A stretch of DNA of 64,000 bases, taken from assembly GCA_025345505.1 (NCBI GenBank), contig JANVCC010000040.1, positions 7,232,690-7,296,689 on the forward strand. Direction: 5' to 3'. The DNA is from Todiramphus chloris collaris (lineage: Eukaryota > Chordata > Aves > Coraciiformes > Alcedinidae). The first letter of the stretch is position 1. Every line of letters starts with the position of its first letter. Positions 12,201 through 27,200 of the stretch are shown here, in pieces. The position numbers and the translations under genes were made by a program. Below the pieces are notes generated by a model that was not told the origin of the DNA, did not search any database, and saw only the letters and a list, made by a program, of their open reading frames with translations.

Positions 12201-15200
12201 AATGTGCCTGGCATGTTAGGCGTGTTACAGATTGTTTATTTTAGCCAGCTACGTGAGTGATCACGATTATAAGACTTTCACTTCTTTTTCAGAGTGTATT
12301 AAGTCTATTGAAAAGATGATCAGAAAAACTCAAGACTTTCCACTATTTTTCCTGTATCTTATTTAATTAAAAGTGAAAAAATTACTTAACATTTGTGTGG
12401 TGTGATAGGATGCTAAGTGTAGAGAAAAGTGGGTTGTGACTTTTTATTAAATGTCAGGTGACTTGCAGTTACTCGGTTCAGGTTTATCTGAAACAACCAG
12501 ATTTTCCTTAATGGTTTTTGTATTATTTAAATAGTGCTGAAAGAATATTGCCAGCTGCTAATTTTTCATCCACCTCATCAGGAGTAACATGCTGTTTGTG
12601 TTTACTGGTCTGTATCTGGAAAGCTTTTGTTTCTTTAATATCTCGTTTCCTACTCCTGTTGCTCTATCCAGTAATGTTTCATAGCTTTGTCCACAGCTGA
12701 AAAAGACTTTGGTCTCTGTGATGGTAGAACATTTTGGTAGAAAAAGCTGCAATTTCTTTTATCCCATACTACTTTCTCTGTTCATTTTTAAGCTAAAAAT
12801 TTCAAGCTGCACAAATATAAAGGTGCCTACATGATTTTTTTTTAAACTGATCTATATAACAGATAGTTATATATAACTGTGTTATATAGTTACACTAGTT
12901 ATATATATATATATATGATCTATATAGCAGACTGTTGAGAATGCTGCCTCCCTTTTCAAGGTGCCTTTAGCCTTTTATTGCTTTCATGATTTTTCCTTCT
13001 AATAGCCCATTACCCTGCTTTTGTGGAGGTTTTTTTGTGCTTTTTTTGTTTTCACTTGGTACTTCAGTTTTGAACATGATTGTACTGAAGCAAACTGTAC
13101 ATAATCCATAGGATTACTACTCTTCATCCCATATATTTTAAGTAATTTTATGTTGGCCATCATGTCTACTTTCAGAGTTAATTTTGGCATTTTGAGGAGG
13201 CTGCTTATTGCATGTTAGTTTGCAAAGCATGTATCCACACCTGAGATTCTTGAATCTGATTTCACTAGAGAAGGGTGGGATTTTTAGCTTTCAAGGCTTG
13301 AGAAATTTATTAACGCATTTTGCCGGTGCTTTCCCAGACTGCATTTCTAAGTGGAAATGTTCTGAACAAAGGGGAAGCGTGTAGTAGCAACTGCTTTTAT
13401 CTTAACAGAGGACATCAGAATTGGTTGCACGTGTGCCATGGCAAGATTCTATCACCTTTTCAGAAAGGACTGTAATTCCTTTTTAAAGTTTGCTGCAAAG
13501 AGAAGCCAGAAAGGTGCAGCTGATCTCAAAGTGCCCTCCCGGGATCCACGCTGATTGCTGGCGGCCTTCACCAGCGCTCCGAAACAACGGGTGTGCATCA
13601 GCGCTAGCTTGCAATTTCCAGGGGTACTCGAGTAATAGTGTCAGGGCAAGGGAAGAAAACACTCTGTAAAATTTGGCTTCAGGCATCTATATTTCATATT
13701 TTTTCCAGACCCTTGCATACAACAAAAGCACAAATAGAAAAATTCAGCAAGTAGCCCTCCATGTCTGAAATCTGTAATACGGCCTTGAAAAACAATTGTG
13801 CAAAGGATGTGCTTCTGTCTGGCTCCCCACCCTCCTTCCAGGGGAACAGGGAGAGGCACTTCTCGTCCAAATTAAGAGATGCAACGACTTCCTGTGCAAC
13901 TGCCACAGTGTAGATTCATCTGCACTACTTTTCTTCAGGCAAGCAAAAGATTTTTTTGTCTTGTTTCAGGAAAGATCCTTTAGCTGTTTGAAACTGCTAC
14001 AGGTTTTAACCTGAGCTATGTTAAGCTGAGAATGCTTAAATAAAGATCTTTTGTTTCCAGCTAGTATGTTAAACCAGCTATTCTTTGTGGTGGATCTTCT
14101 GGTGAAATCTCAGTCTCTGCTGAAGAGCTCGCTTACAAAGGGAAAATTATGGGACACTTCATTTGAATTGCTCTTATGAACTGTAATGTTTTCAGAGCCA
14201 TTATGCAAATGAATTGGTTGTTTATGTCTTGAAAAAAGCACTGCTTATCCCAGCGATTTTTAGTAGCCAAGATTCTTGCACTCTTGGCATTTGAAAGGGT
14301 AATACATTTGTATTATAAGTTGCTGTTGGCTGTAAATTTCTAGTCTTTAATGATGTGACCAGCGTGTCAGCCTAAATGAGGTTCCAGTTGTGTAAACAGA
14401 AATGTCTGTCAGCGGTGTCAGCTGCTGCACTCTGAAGTTATCTCCTGCGTGGCATTTTGTGCCTTTCAGATGTAGCTCTGTGTGGTTTTGGGTTGTTCCA
14501 GGATACATTACAGCATCAGAAAGGACGAAAGAGCTTTGCATGCTGTTGAATTCAGACATCTGGCATTTGTCATTGCTGTTACTCTTCCTTTATGCCATCA
14601 CTACCTGCTCAGCTGACAACTTGAGTGCGTCGTGTGTGCAAAATGGTTTGTTTCTCTCTAAATTTGAATGCACTTCCTTGTAGGCAAAGTGTGTGTATGT
14701 AAAAAGCTGATGTTAGTCGCTGGGGTTTTACAAGATCAGCTTTTAATACTCTCCTTTTTTTACAGTAGCCTGCACACGTCAGATAACTCTGAAATCCTGT
14801 TTTCACAACCTCCTTTGTTTAGTTATACTTCCCACTGCAGTGATATTCATGACTATACTGGGGGGGGAAGGTTATACTCCCCAGAATGCCTGATAAACAG
14901 CTGTTTTGTTAATGCCTATAGCATATGAACCATATTCTGATTTTTTTCAGCCTCTAGGCAGGTATTGATTCAAATGTGAATTCATTGTTCTAGCTGCACT
15001 GGAGTTAAAAATAGCTTGTGTTAGTGAGCCTAATTCTCAGGCATATAGCTTTCAGTGTGGGAGACTTGTGGATTTCAGAGACTTTTCATAAGAATGTAGT
15101 TATCTTTGCTTTATTAACAAGAGGATAGTGGCTTCCTACTGTATAACAATTAAGTAATTCAGTAAAACTTGGGGTTAGGTGGGTTTTGGGTTTTTTTTGT

Positions 15201-18200
15201 CTATTTGAACAAATTGCCATCTGCGTAAATGTATTTTCCCCTTTCAGTTGCAGATCGACTGGGCTGTGACCCTCGAACACGTTTCCAGGTTCCACCAAAC
15301 ACCAAGCAGTGGATTGCTTTACTACAGCGAGGAAACTGTACATTTAGAGAGAAAATACTGCGGGCAGCTTCACATAATGCCACAGCTGTGGTCATTTACA
15401 ACAATATATCCAGTGAAGAACCTGTCACAATGACTCATCAAGGTAAATAAAACGTAATCTCTTTCACTATAATTCTTTTCTGCCCAAGTACTCCTTTGCC
15501 ATGTAAAGTATTGCTGAAGAGCTCTTGGCAAGTGCACGGATGCTATTTGACATGGCCTCTTCTCCAGTTCTGTTTACATGTATGTGATACAGCAAACTAA
15601 ACCCATAATTCTGAACTATTCCAACATATAATGGAAAGTCTAGAATTTTACAAAGAGTCTGTACCTGAAGAATTTTTGCAGTAGCCTGTCTTCAGTGGGC
15701 TGTTATGATGGGGACTTTCAAATGTGAACAGCTACATCAGTCTGAGCTTGCGTACTTTTTTTAACGGCAGTTTACATAGGGTTCTCTATCTATGATGTGT
15801 CTTTGAGTGCCATGCAGGAATCAACAAAATGTAGTGATATGGAGAGCAGTTGCCTCTGGAAATTGTCTGGAATTAGACTATTGCTGGTCTAGAATAATGC
15901 TGAAAATCTGGATTTCTACAGATTTCTACATTTTTAGGGCTATCTATACGTAAAATTTTGCTGTTACTAGTGAGTTACATTAGCCTTTGAAAGTGACATA
16001 CGTAAATATTTTCCTTGGTTAAAAATGATTTTCACAATTCTGGTAACTACATTTTTCACTTTCCCAGGGGGTTTTCTCAATTTGGAATCATGTAGCTTAA
16101 TCAGACAAGGCATATCTCTGCATTTGATGGCTGTACTGATGGCTCTTAATTTTTTTTTTCTATGAATATTTTCAGTCCTTTTTCTTCTAAGCATAGGGGG
16201 TTGCTTGGAAACTGGAATTTCCTAATTATTGCTCTGCATATTGTCACACAATTAGAATTGAATTATTTTACTAAAGAAGTGCTATGGTTGCATCTTTCTT
16301 TTTTCTTTTTTCTTTTTTTTTTTTACAAGGGAAATGTCTTGTGGCTTCTTCTGGTTTACTGGAGTTTGACCTTTCCAATTCTGTATACCACAGGAATTTT
16401 CCTGGGAGATTTGTGACCTCAATGTAGCAATTCAGAGCCTGTTGACAAGGCATTTTTATCTTGGGTACCTTCCTTAGCCATCTTTGCAAGTAATTTGCAG
16501 GCAAAAAGTTCCATATTCCAGTGAAACACTTTTTACCACCTTGCTTTTGTGTTGTTTGTTGGGTTTTTTGTGTGTGTATGTGGGGGGTTTGTTGTTGTTT
16601 ATTTGGTTTTTGTTGTTGTTTATTTGGTTTGTGTGTGGTTTTTTTGGTTGTTTGGTTTGGTTTTTTGTTTGTTTTGGCTTGGTTTTGGTTGTTTGGTTTT
16701 GCTTGGTTTTGTTTGTTGGGGTTTTTTTTACCACTTCTCTGGCTGCTGGTGTAGCACCCTCATAAACCTTCAGCTCCGGTCTCTCTTTGACATGTCTGTA
16801 AGGTTGTAAGGTCCACAGTCTCTGTTTAGGAATGGTTTGTGACTTCTCCTGTGGCCTGGAATACCTCACTGGCAGAAGCAAAGACTGCCAATAACAACAG
16901 AGCTCTAGCATTGTTTGCTCTATGCCATGTTAAACCATATAGCAGGTTGGATTGTAACTTCACTGCCTTCTTTCTCATGAAGCTGTTAGATTTGGTGTGT
17001 GCTTTCATAGCAATGGGATGGTGTCTGTCTTTTATTAGGAAGTCCTGGTTCAGTCAGAGTTTCATCTCTAGACACCAGTGTGTTGCCTTTGAAACATGAT
17101 CAATAGGCCTGGTGGTTCTGGTAGGTTGAAATAATATCTGGAGTTGTAAAACATGGGAGCTGCAGTGGGTAAAATGGTGTCCGGTGAGCTAGCCAGGCAG
17201 CTGCTTGGGTACTTGGTATGTGGAGAAAAGCGAATACTGCCTTCAGCATGTTGACTTCCAAATATTTACTCTTACTCATAGCAAGCTTTAAAAAAATGTA
17301 ATTACTGGAGATGATGCATATTTTATTTTTGAGTATTCAAAATACTGTACTTTAGCTGCGTGCACTCAGTCCCTAGTATACGGGAATCTCTGCCGTGCAT
17401 TTGGGCTGTAGGCACTATCTCAATATTGGGCTTGAAGTGTTCGAACTATGAGACAGACTAGAAGTAATTATCTCTAGCACTGAAGTACCCCCTTAGCACT
17501 ACACTCCAGTGAAGAGGAATATTGCTCCACAGTTTCTGTTTTGATTGCATTACAGCCATGGAAGGGATCTCCTTATCAATCTGTACTTTGCAGAGCTTCC
17601 TATAAATAATTTCCTGTTTGCTTGATGTAGGAACTGCAAGTGTGTGTAACTGTGATGTAGACTAGTCCTTTGGTGTTAGCCTCAGCACAGGGAGGGTTTG
17701 GAATCCAGCATTCCCCTTGATGAGAATTATTCCAAGTGGGCTATAGATTCATGAACTTATGCTACATGATGAGCCTGTTTGAACAAATGCTGCGTGTGAA
17801 GCAGCCTCACACACATTCAAGGCACTCTCTGGCCTTCCTTTTTCTGCCTTTTCAACCATTTCACTTGTCCTGTGCTTTTTCAGTGCTGAATGACCACATC
17901 ATCTGCTAATTAGATATTCTAGAGTGCTACGTCTCTTCTCTTTAGTGTTTTCTGTCCCTAAAGATCAGGAGGAGTTGACCTTGTGTATTTAATAGCTGTT
18001 CTGATGCCAATTCAGTTAAGTATGTGTTATGTAGAGTTGACAGAAAGTGAAGATTAAGGTGAGCTACCAAGTTGGCCTTCTTTTCATATGATGTCGTGTT
18101 GTGCAGTATTCCTCTGTTCTTTTAAAAATCCATTCTTCACAAGAAAATTCTGCAACTATATTATGATAACCAGGTTCATGGCTCTACATTTTCTTTGCAT

Positions 18201-21200
18201 AGACAGGTGAAAATAAACCTTGACTCATTTTATATCACTGTAACGTCATTTTTGTATGGCTGTGTACCAAGTCTTAGGAATATTCTGTCGTCCTGGTGAA
18301 GCAGAGAGGAAAGCGACAACTGCTGATAATGCACACTCTGAACTGCACGCTTTCCTACTTTGATATTTGCATGAATTCCAATCACCAGCTTAGGCAATGT
18401 CTGTGCTAAAAATAAATCAAATATTATATAGCTTTATGAATGTTGCCCACCTGCAGGGATGCGATTCCCTGTGGAAAGAGCTCAGTAAGCAATTCTCACC
18501 TATGGGATTAATATTTTATCCAAGTCATTTTATTCTAGAAGACTCATTTGGAAATTTTAATCTTATGGAAATTTGCTCATATTTAACATAGTACTTATCA
18601 GAATATAAATGCCTGCTGGTGGCTAGATAACAACTGTCACTCCTGAGTCTGTCTGTCATCACCCTGTTAAATGAGCAGTGTCTATATTGCTAATAGCAGA
18701 AATTGCTTCTTCCTGTGTGGTAGTCCACTAAGTCTGCCTCTTTGACTTCAAGGTGACTTTTACAGTAGGTAGTGACCTTAAGGTGTTGGTGCATTTAAAA
18801 AAAAAAAAATTTGTATTTCTGTTAATGTTACTGGCAACATTTTGTTTTCTCTGTGTATATCCTTGTATGTCTTACTGTGAGCATGGAAAAAAACTTATTG
18901 TACACATTCTTGTAGATGTCCGCTGTCAAGCAAAGGGTGTCTTTCCCAGCACAGGCTATGTTAGACTATGCTATCACTGGCAGGAAGGCAGTTTTATGAA
19001 TGCTTTCACTTGCTACTTCTGTTAAAGCAGAACAAAAATTGTCTAATGTAAAAAAACCCCTGTGCAGTAGAGAAAATATGTACTAGTTGTCTCCTTTATA
19101 ATCAGTTACGACAATAAGAAGGAAATGCGGGTAAAATAGCATATTAATGCTTTCTGTTTGTGTGGTTTGTGTTTGTGTGGAGACAGTCCTGTCAAGTAGA
19201 AAATAGTTCAGCTTGATACTGAACTTCTGTTAAAATCTAGGCTTTATTTGGATTTATATAAAAGGATATATGCCAAAGAAACCTATGAAGTTAAAATTCT
19301 GTACTCAGAATTGATGGAACAAATGCAAACAGAAAAAGGTAAATAGAGAAGAGAGGGTCAGAATGAAGTCCCTGGATTCCAATAACTACTGTTCATCAGT
19401 GCTACAGAAATTTCCTGAAGTATTTAAACAACTTCTAATATAATACCTTTTTCAGTGGATTTACCTGTACCATGTAAATCTTCTAAAGTCTTTAGTACAT
19501 CTTTTGAAGTCTTTGGGACAAGTTGCAGACATCTTACCAGGATCAATCTCCATTGCAGTTCTAACGAGACAATGCATTTCACGTTTTCTGAGAGAAGGTG
19601 TGTCCGTTCCGTGCTGTGCCAGAGGTGATGTTCTGCTCTAGTGCTGCAGGAGAGCTGCCCACCCTGGCTCCCAGAAACGGTTTCCTTTCAAGGGGAGGAT
19701 TTCTGAGGGCCCTGTGTTTAAAAGCACACTAGCACAGGAAGCAAGACCTGTACTTGCTTTGAACAGCGATAAAACTGAGTGCATTTTATGTGGATTATTT
19801 TAGGTCACTGGGTCAGGGGCAGAAACGGGAAGTAATTTGGAGTTGTTGCCATCTAATGGCTATTCCATGTTCTTGCCCTAGCCCGGAGAGGGTAGGTCCA
19901 GCAGTCGGAATTCCGCTCTGCTCTGCTGTGGTACTCGCCTCTTCCTCTGCTGCTTGCCTTTTTCTCACAACGGCCTTTTTTCTGTGACTGTAAGATGAGC
20001 TGACGCCTGCAAGCTATGGGAGGATCCATTGCAGAGTATTTTGCACAAACGTGTGCTGGTTAATGTTTCTTTCAGCTCTATACCTAACCCACTGCAGAAG
20101 TTTCTCTTGATTACTGAGACCTATTTTTAATCCACAGCTCAAAATTAATTTCATTGTATATTACAATATTTTAATTCTAATTTATTAATAAATAAATTAT
20201 CCTGGAATATTAGTGGAAAGGAAGGAGAGATGAGTCATTAAAATTGAAGCTTTCAAAATTGAAAACAAAAAATCAATAGTCTCACCATAGTTTATGTATA
20301 ATATTGTGTGTATTTGCTAATTAAGAATGTGGAGAACAAGTGGCAACGGCATTACAGTTACTCCCGTTTCCCGCTGCATTTCTTGGAGGCATATCCATCA
20401 GAAGAATCTGTCACAGTAGATGGAGTTGTCTGACACGTCCCAAAATGTGGAGAGGAGTGTGTTTGAAGCACAGATCCTGGACCATAAGGAAACACTTGTC
20501 TCTTCAAGATAAGCCAGGGAATCCCCTTTACAAAGCTAACGTAGCCTCCATGCCTTGTAGAACTTCTGAGCAGCGTTCTGTGTGCATGAGCCTCATCCAC
20601 AACTGAAACAGCAGTGGTTAGGCTCATTTTACCTTAGCCAGCTGAAAGGGTAATTAGTTCTGTGACTGTGAAAAGGCCCAAGGGACTGTTAGTGACTGTA
20701 AGTAATTACATTCTTTTTCTTATCCAAAGTCTGAGCTCCAGCAGCAGAGTAATTCCCCAAATCTATGGATTCAGTGGGACCAAATTGATTAATCTACAAA
20801 TATGCTATTTATGAAGCTTTCAAAATATTTTGTAGCATCCTTGCTATTTCTCTTTCATGCTTTGCTGAATTTGTTTGGCATGACTGTCCAGATTGATGGA
20901 TCTGTATGGAAGTTGTCTTTAGATAGAAGAAAATACATGAGCATGACAGATTACCCTCCTTAGAAATCCCTGGGTATTTTAGCTCCAGCTTCCATTAGTG
21001 GGAATACAAACTGCAATACAAAAATAGCAACATGGAAACTACCTACTAGCACTGTCTCATACAGAATGCAAGACTATGGAGACTTCTAGTTTTCAAAAGC
21101 CAAGCATGTCTTAAATTGATGAATTGACCAACAAGTTCTATGTTACATTAATATTATTGATTATTCAAGAATATGACACCATAAATCAGTGATTGGGTGT

Positions 21201-24200
21201 TAAATCCAGATCTAAGGTAGCAGGCTTTGGACATTGTTCAGAAGTATATGTGAAGAAAGGTTGTTTTCAAGTAAGCAGACATACCTTTTGAAGGTAGAAA
21301 GACTGACTGTTTTGGAAATAGAAGAAATTGTGACATGAGGAAACTTTTTTTTCAGTAGTGTCATGTTAGGGTTACACCATTTTCCTAGTCAAAATTTATT
21401 GTCCTCCTTTTGCTTTTTGTCAATTTTCATTTACTCACAGTCTGAATATAGTATTTGGTCTACTTTGTTGACATCCTAATACCTTAACAGTAAAAGTATT
21501 CATTAAATAGGACTGCAAATGCAGTTTACTCAACATAATGCATAGTTAAATGCCTTGTAAAACTATGTGAATGAAAGAAGAAAAAAATCTGTGTGCAGGT
21601 TGTGGAAAGGGGATGATAAAATGAGAAATTCCATTGCACTAATTTATTTATTTTTTTAAAATCTTCTGGCATTATTTAAGTGGGATGTGTTTTTCCTTTT
21701 TAAAAAAACCCCAAAACATAGTGCAAGTAGATGCACAGAAGCATTGTTAAAAGAGAAATAAATTGGTGTGAAATCTCTGTAAAATCATTGCAGTGTGTCT
21801 GCTTTTCCCTTTTCCCCTAGGCTTGGTTTTCCCTAGTGTAAAGAACCCAAAAGGTAATATCTATTTAAAAAATTAAAAATAAATATATAATTCCCAGAAG
21901 AGAAAAGTTGTTCTACAGAAAGGGAATATATGATATAAATAGAATGATCAGGGGAGTCAAAAGTGAGCTGTAAAAAAAAATACCACAAACCCAAACCCTC
22001 AAAGCCAGTGTCCTTACTGTTCTAAGTGAACTATGCTGCAGTTCTAGTTCCAGAGATGTGTAAATTCTTTCTTTAGGTGCTCCCCTCAGCCCTGCTATGA
22101 ATTCATCATCCTAGTGTCCATCAGAAGCATTGAAATCGTATATTTTTGCTTTCAAAAATCAAGATGGGGCAGAGATTCAGGAACTTGTGGGAGGAGAAGA
22201 GGTGGGTGCATCTTGTAGCTTAATATAAGGATCTTAATTCTTGTAAGAGTGCTTAGTGTCATATGACTTAAGGTAGAAGATAAAAAGGAGGTGTCTGGGT
22301 GAGGTTGATGGAGAGGAAATGATTTGCAGTGAAGCAGAAGTCACACAGCTTCTCTTCTACATATGAATGATGCATTGTAACTGTGGGAGAATGTCAGTGT
22401 TGGTTTCCTTGAGTGGGATACTGGCTGTAGCAGAGAGACAGCCAGACCTTGTCAAGCTTGAGGAAATGCAGGGCACAGCTCCACCATTTCATGTGAATCA
22501 GCAGGATTTGGACTTCTGAATGAAGCAGGAAGATTTATCTGTGACTACCTGTTTTCATCTTAGGCAGGTTTCTCCTTAAGAAACAGCTCTCTGGGCACCA
22601 GAATAGAGCGCTTGGGTTATGAAATAATGTGTCAGCACTTGTCATCTAAATATGGCCCAACAGTTTCCTCAACTGAATTTGTTATTTAGCTCTCCTTTTG
22701 GGAACTCTTGGTCATAGTAGATTATGAAGTTCATCAAAAATATGACAAGAACATACTGAAGCATAATTTCTGCTTGTAAGATTGTAATTTATCACCTATA
22801 GATTTTACGTGCTAGAGGCTAGCACAAGAATCTGGTTAGGCTTTAATATTTGTCTTGAAGTTAATCATGGCACACTCGTCTTTGGAAAGCTATTCTTGCT
22901 GTTTCTGTTTTTCTAATCAGATGCCTCAGTTGTATGCCTGTTTTTCTTAAAGGAGCAGAGCTGTGTGAATGTCCATCACGTATCTGTGAGCAGTGCAGTG
23001 GTGTGTGATGCACTGCAAAATACTGCCGGGTATTATGCACTTGTGCTTAGAGGGCATAGTGCAGTGCCCTTCCTTAGCCTGGCCGCGCAAAATCTGTCAA
23101 AGCACTTTTTGCTGCATCGAAGAGTTTTAAGTGCTCTTCAGACATAAATTGACTGTATTTCCGTTGCAGTTCATAGAAGCCTGTTCCTCAATAAACCCAA
23201 ATATCTACTACTTTGTCATCTTAACGAGACAGTCAGAATTCAAGTTTTAACCTCGGAAGCTGTTTTTTTGTTTTCAGGTTGTTTGTATAGAAAAGAGACT
23301 TGTGATTCTTGCAAGTATCTGCTTGATGTTTTGGGATAGCTGGTAGGTCCTCTGGTTATATTTAACTAATGCATCCTGTGACAGCCCTGCTTTTAGGTAA
23401 CAGTTTCATATACTGTGTCCTTTACAATTTTTCTCACGGTACTGTGGTAACATCTGTTCTAGTGTCTGACGCTATATAAAATAGGCATCCTGAAGTAAAT
23501 GTTTACATACGGACAAGAATTCAATGTTTTCAATATTCTAAAGGCAACAGGAAGACAAATGCTTTAAAATTCTATTGTGTCTCATTTTAAAATCGATGCA
23601 CACTCTTTGCATTGAATTCTTGCCTTGCTTAGGACTAAATAACTGACAAATATTCTTTTTCTGTTTTCACAAGTATTTAATTTGGGACATCTCACAACAT
23701 ATTTTATTCTTGAGATTGCAATGGTGCTTGGATGTGCTCTTGTGTACTTTCTGATTAGATCAAAATAAAAACATATGCAGATAGACCTGTTTTAATCACT
23801 CTGAAGTGATTAAAAGGAAGGCTCTTCCTCTTGCTTTTCCAAAAGCCTGTTTTAGAATGTAAGACTTATTCTTCATGATGAATTTCTCTGGTTTGTATCA
23901 GAATAAAATTGTAAGATATCTGGATAATTTGCATATTTTTCCCCAATAATGTTGAGTGTTATGGAATTTATATTTAAAAGCTGTGCACCACAAGCCCACC
24001 TTTTCTAGTGGAGCAGCTTTGAATCCAGCTCAAGTGCCTCTTCCTTTTTCCCCCGCCTCACCTTGTGGGTTCCATGGATTATTTAGCCTGTTTCTGTGGC
24101 TAAATTCCTTAACTTGTAGGGCAAATTCTTGCCTCTGCTCCCTTGCAGCTCAGACATCTTCTGGTGTTTTCGCAGAACTCGTGATCAGTATTTCAAAACT

Positions 24201-27200
24201 TCATATACAACCATAGCACTTATTTGTGTGTTCCTGTTTCCTCTGTCAGTGTTTTGTGGGCTCCCAAATTTTGCTGGAGTGGTTTCCCTGTGTTCCAAGA
24301 AATCTGTCATTCACAGTAACAGGACCAATATCCCTTTCCTGGGTATTGAATAGTGTGTGTTGCTGTATTTTTATTGTATCACAATGCAACATGTTCAGAA
24401 ATGCTTAGCATCAGTTACGGGACTTTAATAGAAGAACAGGGAAGTCTGGCTTGTGAAGATGGGCAATTTTATTTTCCAATTACATTATCTTGATGATGTT
24501 CCCATCGCGGCAGTTGAACAGGCAGTGGCATTTCACTGTCTGAATCATGCCCTGAATCCAACCTTCAAATGACTGCACCATTCTTTACTTTATTTGGAAG
24601 GTGGGGATTTTGTTTGGTCTTTTTAAGAAAGTACCCTGAAATTTCCACTAGGAGAATTATCTAGATAAGCATGTGTTAAGTTTAGGTTTTTCAGAATGAA
24701 GACCTGAAAGGATTCAGTTACAGTTAAATATTGCCTGCTATTTAAAGAGAGAACAACATTTTTTCACAAAAATGATGTGAGCACAGTCTATCTGCTTCAT
24801 GCTGTTTCTGCAGCATCCGCAGGCAAAGATGTAGGAAATTGCCAGGACTTAGTAGCTGAAAATACCAGCCATTAGAAAAGCTCTAACATTTGTTATGGCT
24901 GTCTGACTTAATTCTCAGTTCTCTGTAAACCTTGTTATGTCAAAGGAATTCGGTGCCTTTTACAAGTGGTCCAACATTTGCCGTGCTTGAGCTGGGATCT
25001 CCAATTTTGCCCTCCTCATCTGTGGGAAGGTGGCTGAAGCATTGCAGCAGTAGCAGCTGTTCACAGCCAGGTTGCTCATGTGCCCAGGAAGAGCTGTTTC
25101 ACCTGGCCTTCTACCTAGGTGTTCACCAAACAGCTGCCTGGGCTGTTCGTAAGCCCAGGGGAAAAAAAATAAATCATCTGTGCCAGGCTGCCATTCCTTA
25201 CGTCCGCCAAGGGAAGGTAGATGGAGGGGAGGTGTCTGAAGGCAGCTCTTTGAACCATGTGTGTCTTTAGCTTGGTATCCTGGGCATAGTTGTTCATATT
25301 TCTGAGCATCAGACATAGGATAGTCAAGGATCAACAAAAAACCTACAGAAGGAAACTATAATTTGCTTTTGATAAGACTGGTAATTTTCTTTAAGATGAC
25401 TTTTTATTGACTTTCTAAATGTGCTCTTTTAGAATTGCTAGGAGATCCAGACAGATTAGTGAGAGAGCAAGGCAGTTTCCTTAGGAGCTCTACCGAAAAC
25501 TTCTGTTTGTTGCTGGTTTTCCCATCTTCTTGCTTTTAGTGTCTTCATAGCTTTTAAGTCTTTATCTCTTCTCTCCCACTGTAATATAACACAGATGTAA
25601 TGTAACACAGATGTAATGATTAATTGCAACTTCATCCCTTTTCCTACATAGCCTTCTATAACTACCCTAATTAAACATTCACGTGATAAAACTGCAAGCG
25701 TGAGAGAGCTGTCTGGGCTTGGATGATAGCAATTAAATGACTTATTTTTATAGGCATCAATATTTATCTTATGCCTACTGTGTGTCCTAGCTTGTCATCT
25801 ATGGTTGAGCATGTAGTTCACTGGCTTTCATTAGCATTCCAACTTCTTTTCTCTGGACACTGTGTTCTTGGCTCAGAAGACTATTGCTTTTCATTAGGAT
25901 GATGTGGTAAGATTGTATTCTAACTTCTACAAACACCGTTAGTCTTTCTCTCTTCACCTGAGGATTGTTTTTCAGCTTAAGTTTCAGAAAAGTAAGGTTT
26001 CAAGGTGCTTAGAATAATTGAGTCAGTGTCTCCTCCTGCCCCCAGTTGCTCTCAAAGAGGGAGCTCTTGCTTAAATTATTTAGGGTGATGCCCCTTACAA
26101 AAATACGGATAAACGAAGTCCCAGTTTCCACTGAGGTTTGGTATGTTAAACAGGCACAATTTATTTTTCTTTTCTGCAGTTCTCCTTGGCTCTTGCAGGG
26201 TCAGAAGCAGCAGTAGCACTTTGGCTGTTCCCAGTTGAGTCATTTGGAATGCAAATCACTTTGCAGTAATGCCAGAGGTTCCCCTTGTGCTGGGCTTTAC
26301 ATAAAACGTGTGACAGATTGTCACATTCCCTGGGCAGCAGGGAATAGGTAGAGGCTTCAGCTTTTGATCCAGTCAGAACTGGACTAGTATTGGAAGATCT
26401 TGCTCAGCTTTGCTTTACAGATAACTGCAGATCTTGTCAGAATACTACATTGAGTGCTTCTGACTGATATTTTGATGCTGATCTAATTCCTCGGTGCAAA
26501 TAAATGCCAACTGAGGAAGCTTAGCAGAACATGTGCTCTGGGGAATACATTCCACCCTCACCCTTCCCCACCCTCCTTCACTATCCAAACTAGATATGAA
26601 GAACAGAAATGAAGCTTAGGGAAAATACCAAGCAGTATAAATTATCTGCTCTTGACTGATTTTGCACCATCTGAGCTGCAGGGTTTTGGGGTTGCAGTAG
26701 TACATGCTGTGTCTGCTTGCAGAAAAAGTGTCTCTTGTCCTGTCATTAAGTGCTGCAAGTCTGAGTAGGGATTCTCTTCCCAGCTGGACAAATAGAAATC
26801 TGAGTTGATTTCATCTGAAAATAAAGTAGGTGGTGGATGAGTTTTGCTGCCTGTTAAATACCTTAAGTATCCATAAACTGTGTTGGGTTTTGGTTGCTAT
26901 TCAAAGCTTTTGAGTTGCTGTGACATTTGATTCAGAAATACTAGTTCCAAAGAAAACACTGTGTCCTTTTCCTACTAGGACAAGGTATGAATGTCTTCAC
27001 CATTTCAGTTTTAACTAAAGGTGAAATTTCTTGGGAAAACCAGTTTTGGGACTGTGGAATATTTTTTAAATTATTGTGCAAATCTTAATTTCTGAGATTT
27101 CAGCTTTGATTCTTCTAAGTAGTTCTGCCAACACAATCAGCAACACCAGTGTTGGGGAACTTGCTCTGAGAACTGCGGATAGTGACTGTAAAAGATACTG

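Larger units (their letters stand above)
6264..15247 (+). other. RNF130: RNF130 intron 1 (8984 nt)
   Basis: GT..AG intron. It holds an A-rich tract at 6398-6427, a pure C run at 7583-7604, a purine-rich tract at 11380-11429 and an AT palindromic region with a TA repeat at 12848-12931. I see no coding exon and no recognisable transposon. The minus-strand and plus-strand open frames of 60-126 codons look like chance. Confidence 0.8.

Noticed and set aside
16474..16911. Lys/Asn/Pro-rich minus-strand frame and hydrophobic plus-strand frames
   Set aside because: Artefacts of the G/T low-complexity block.
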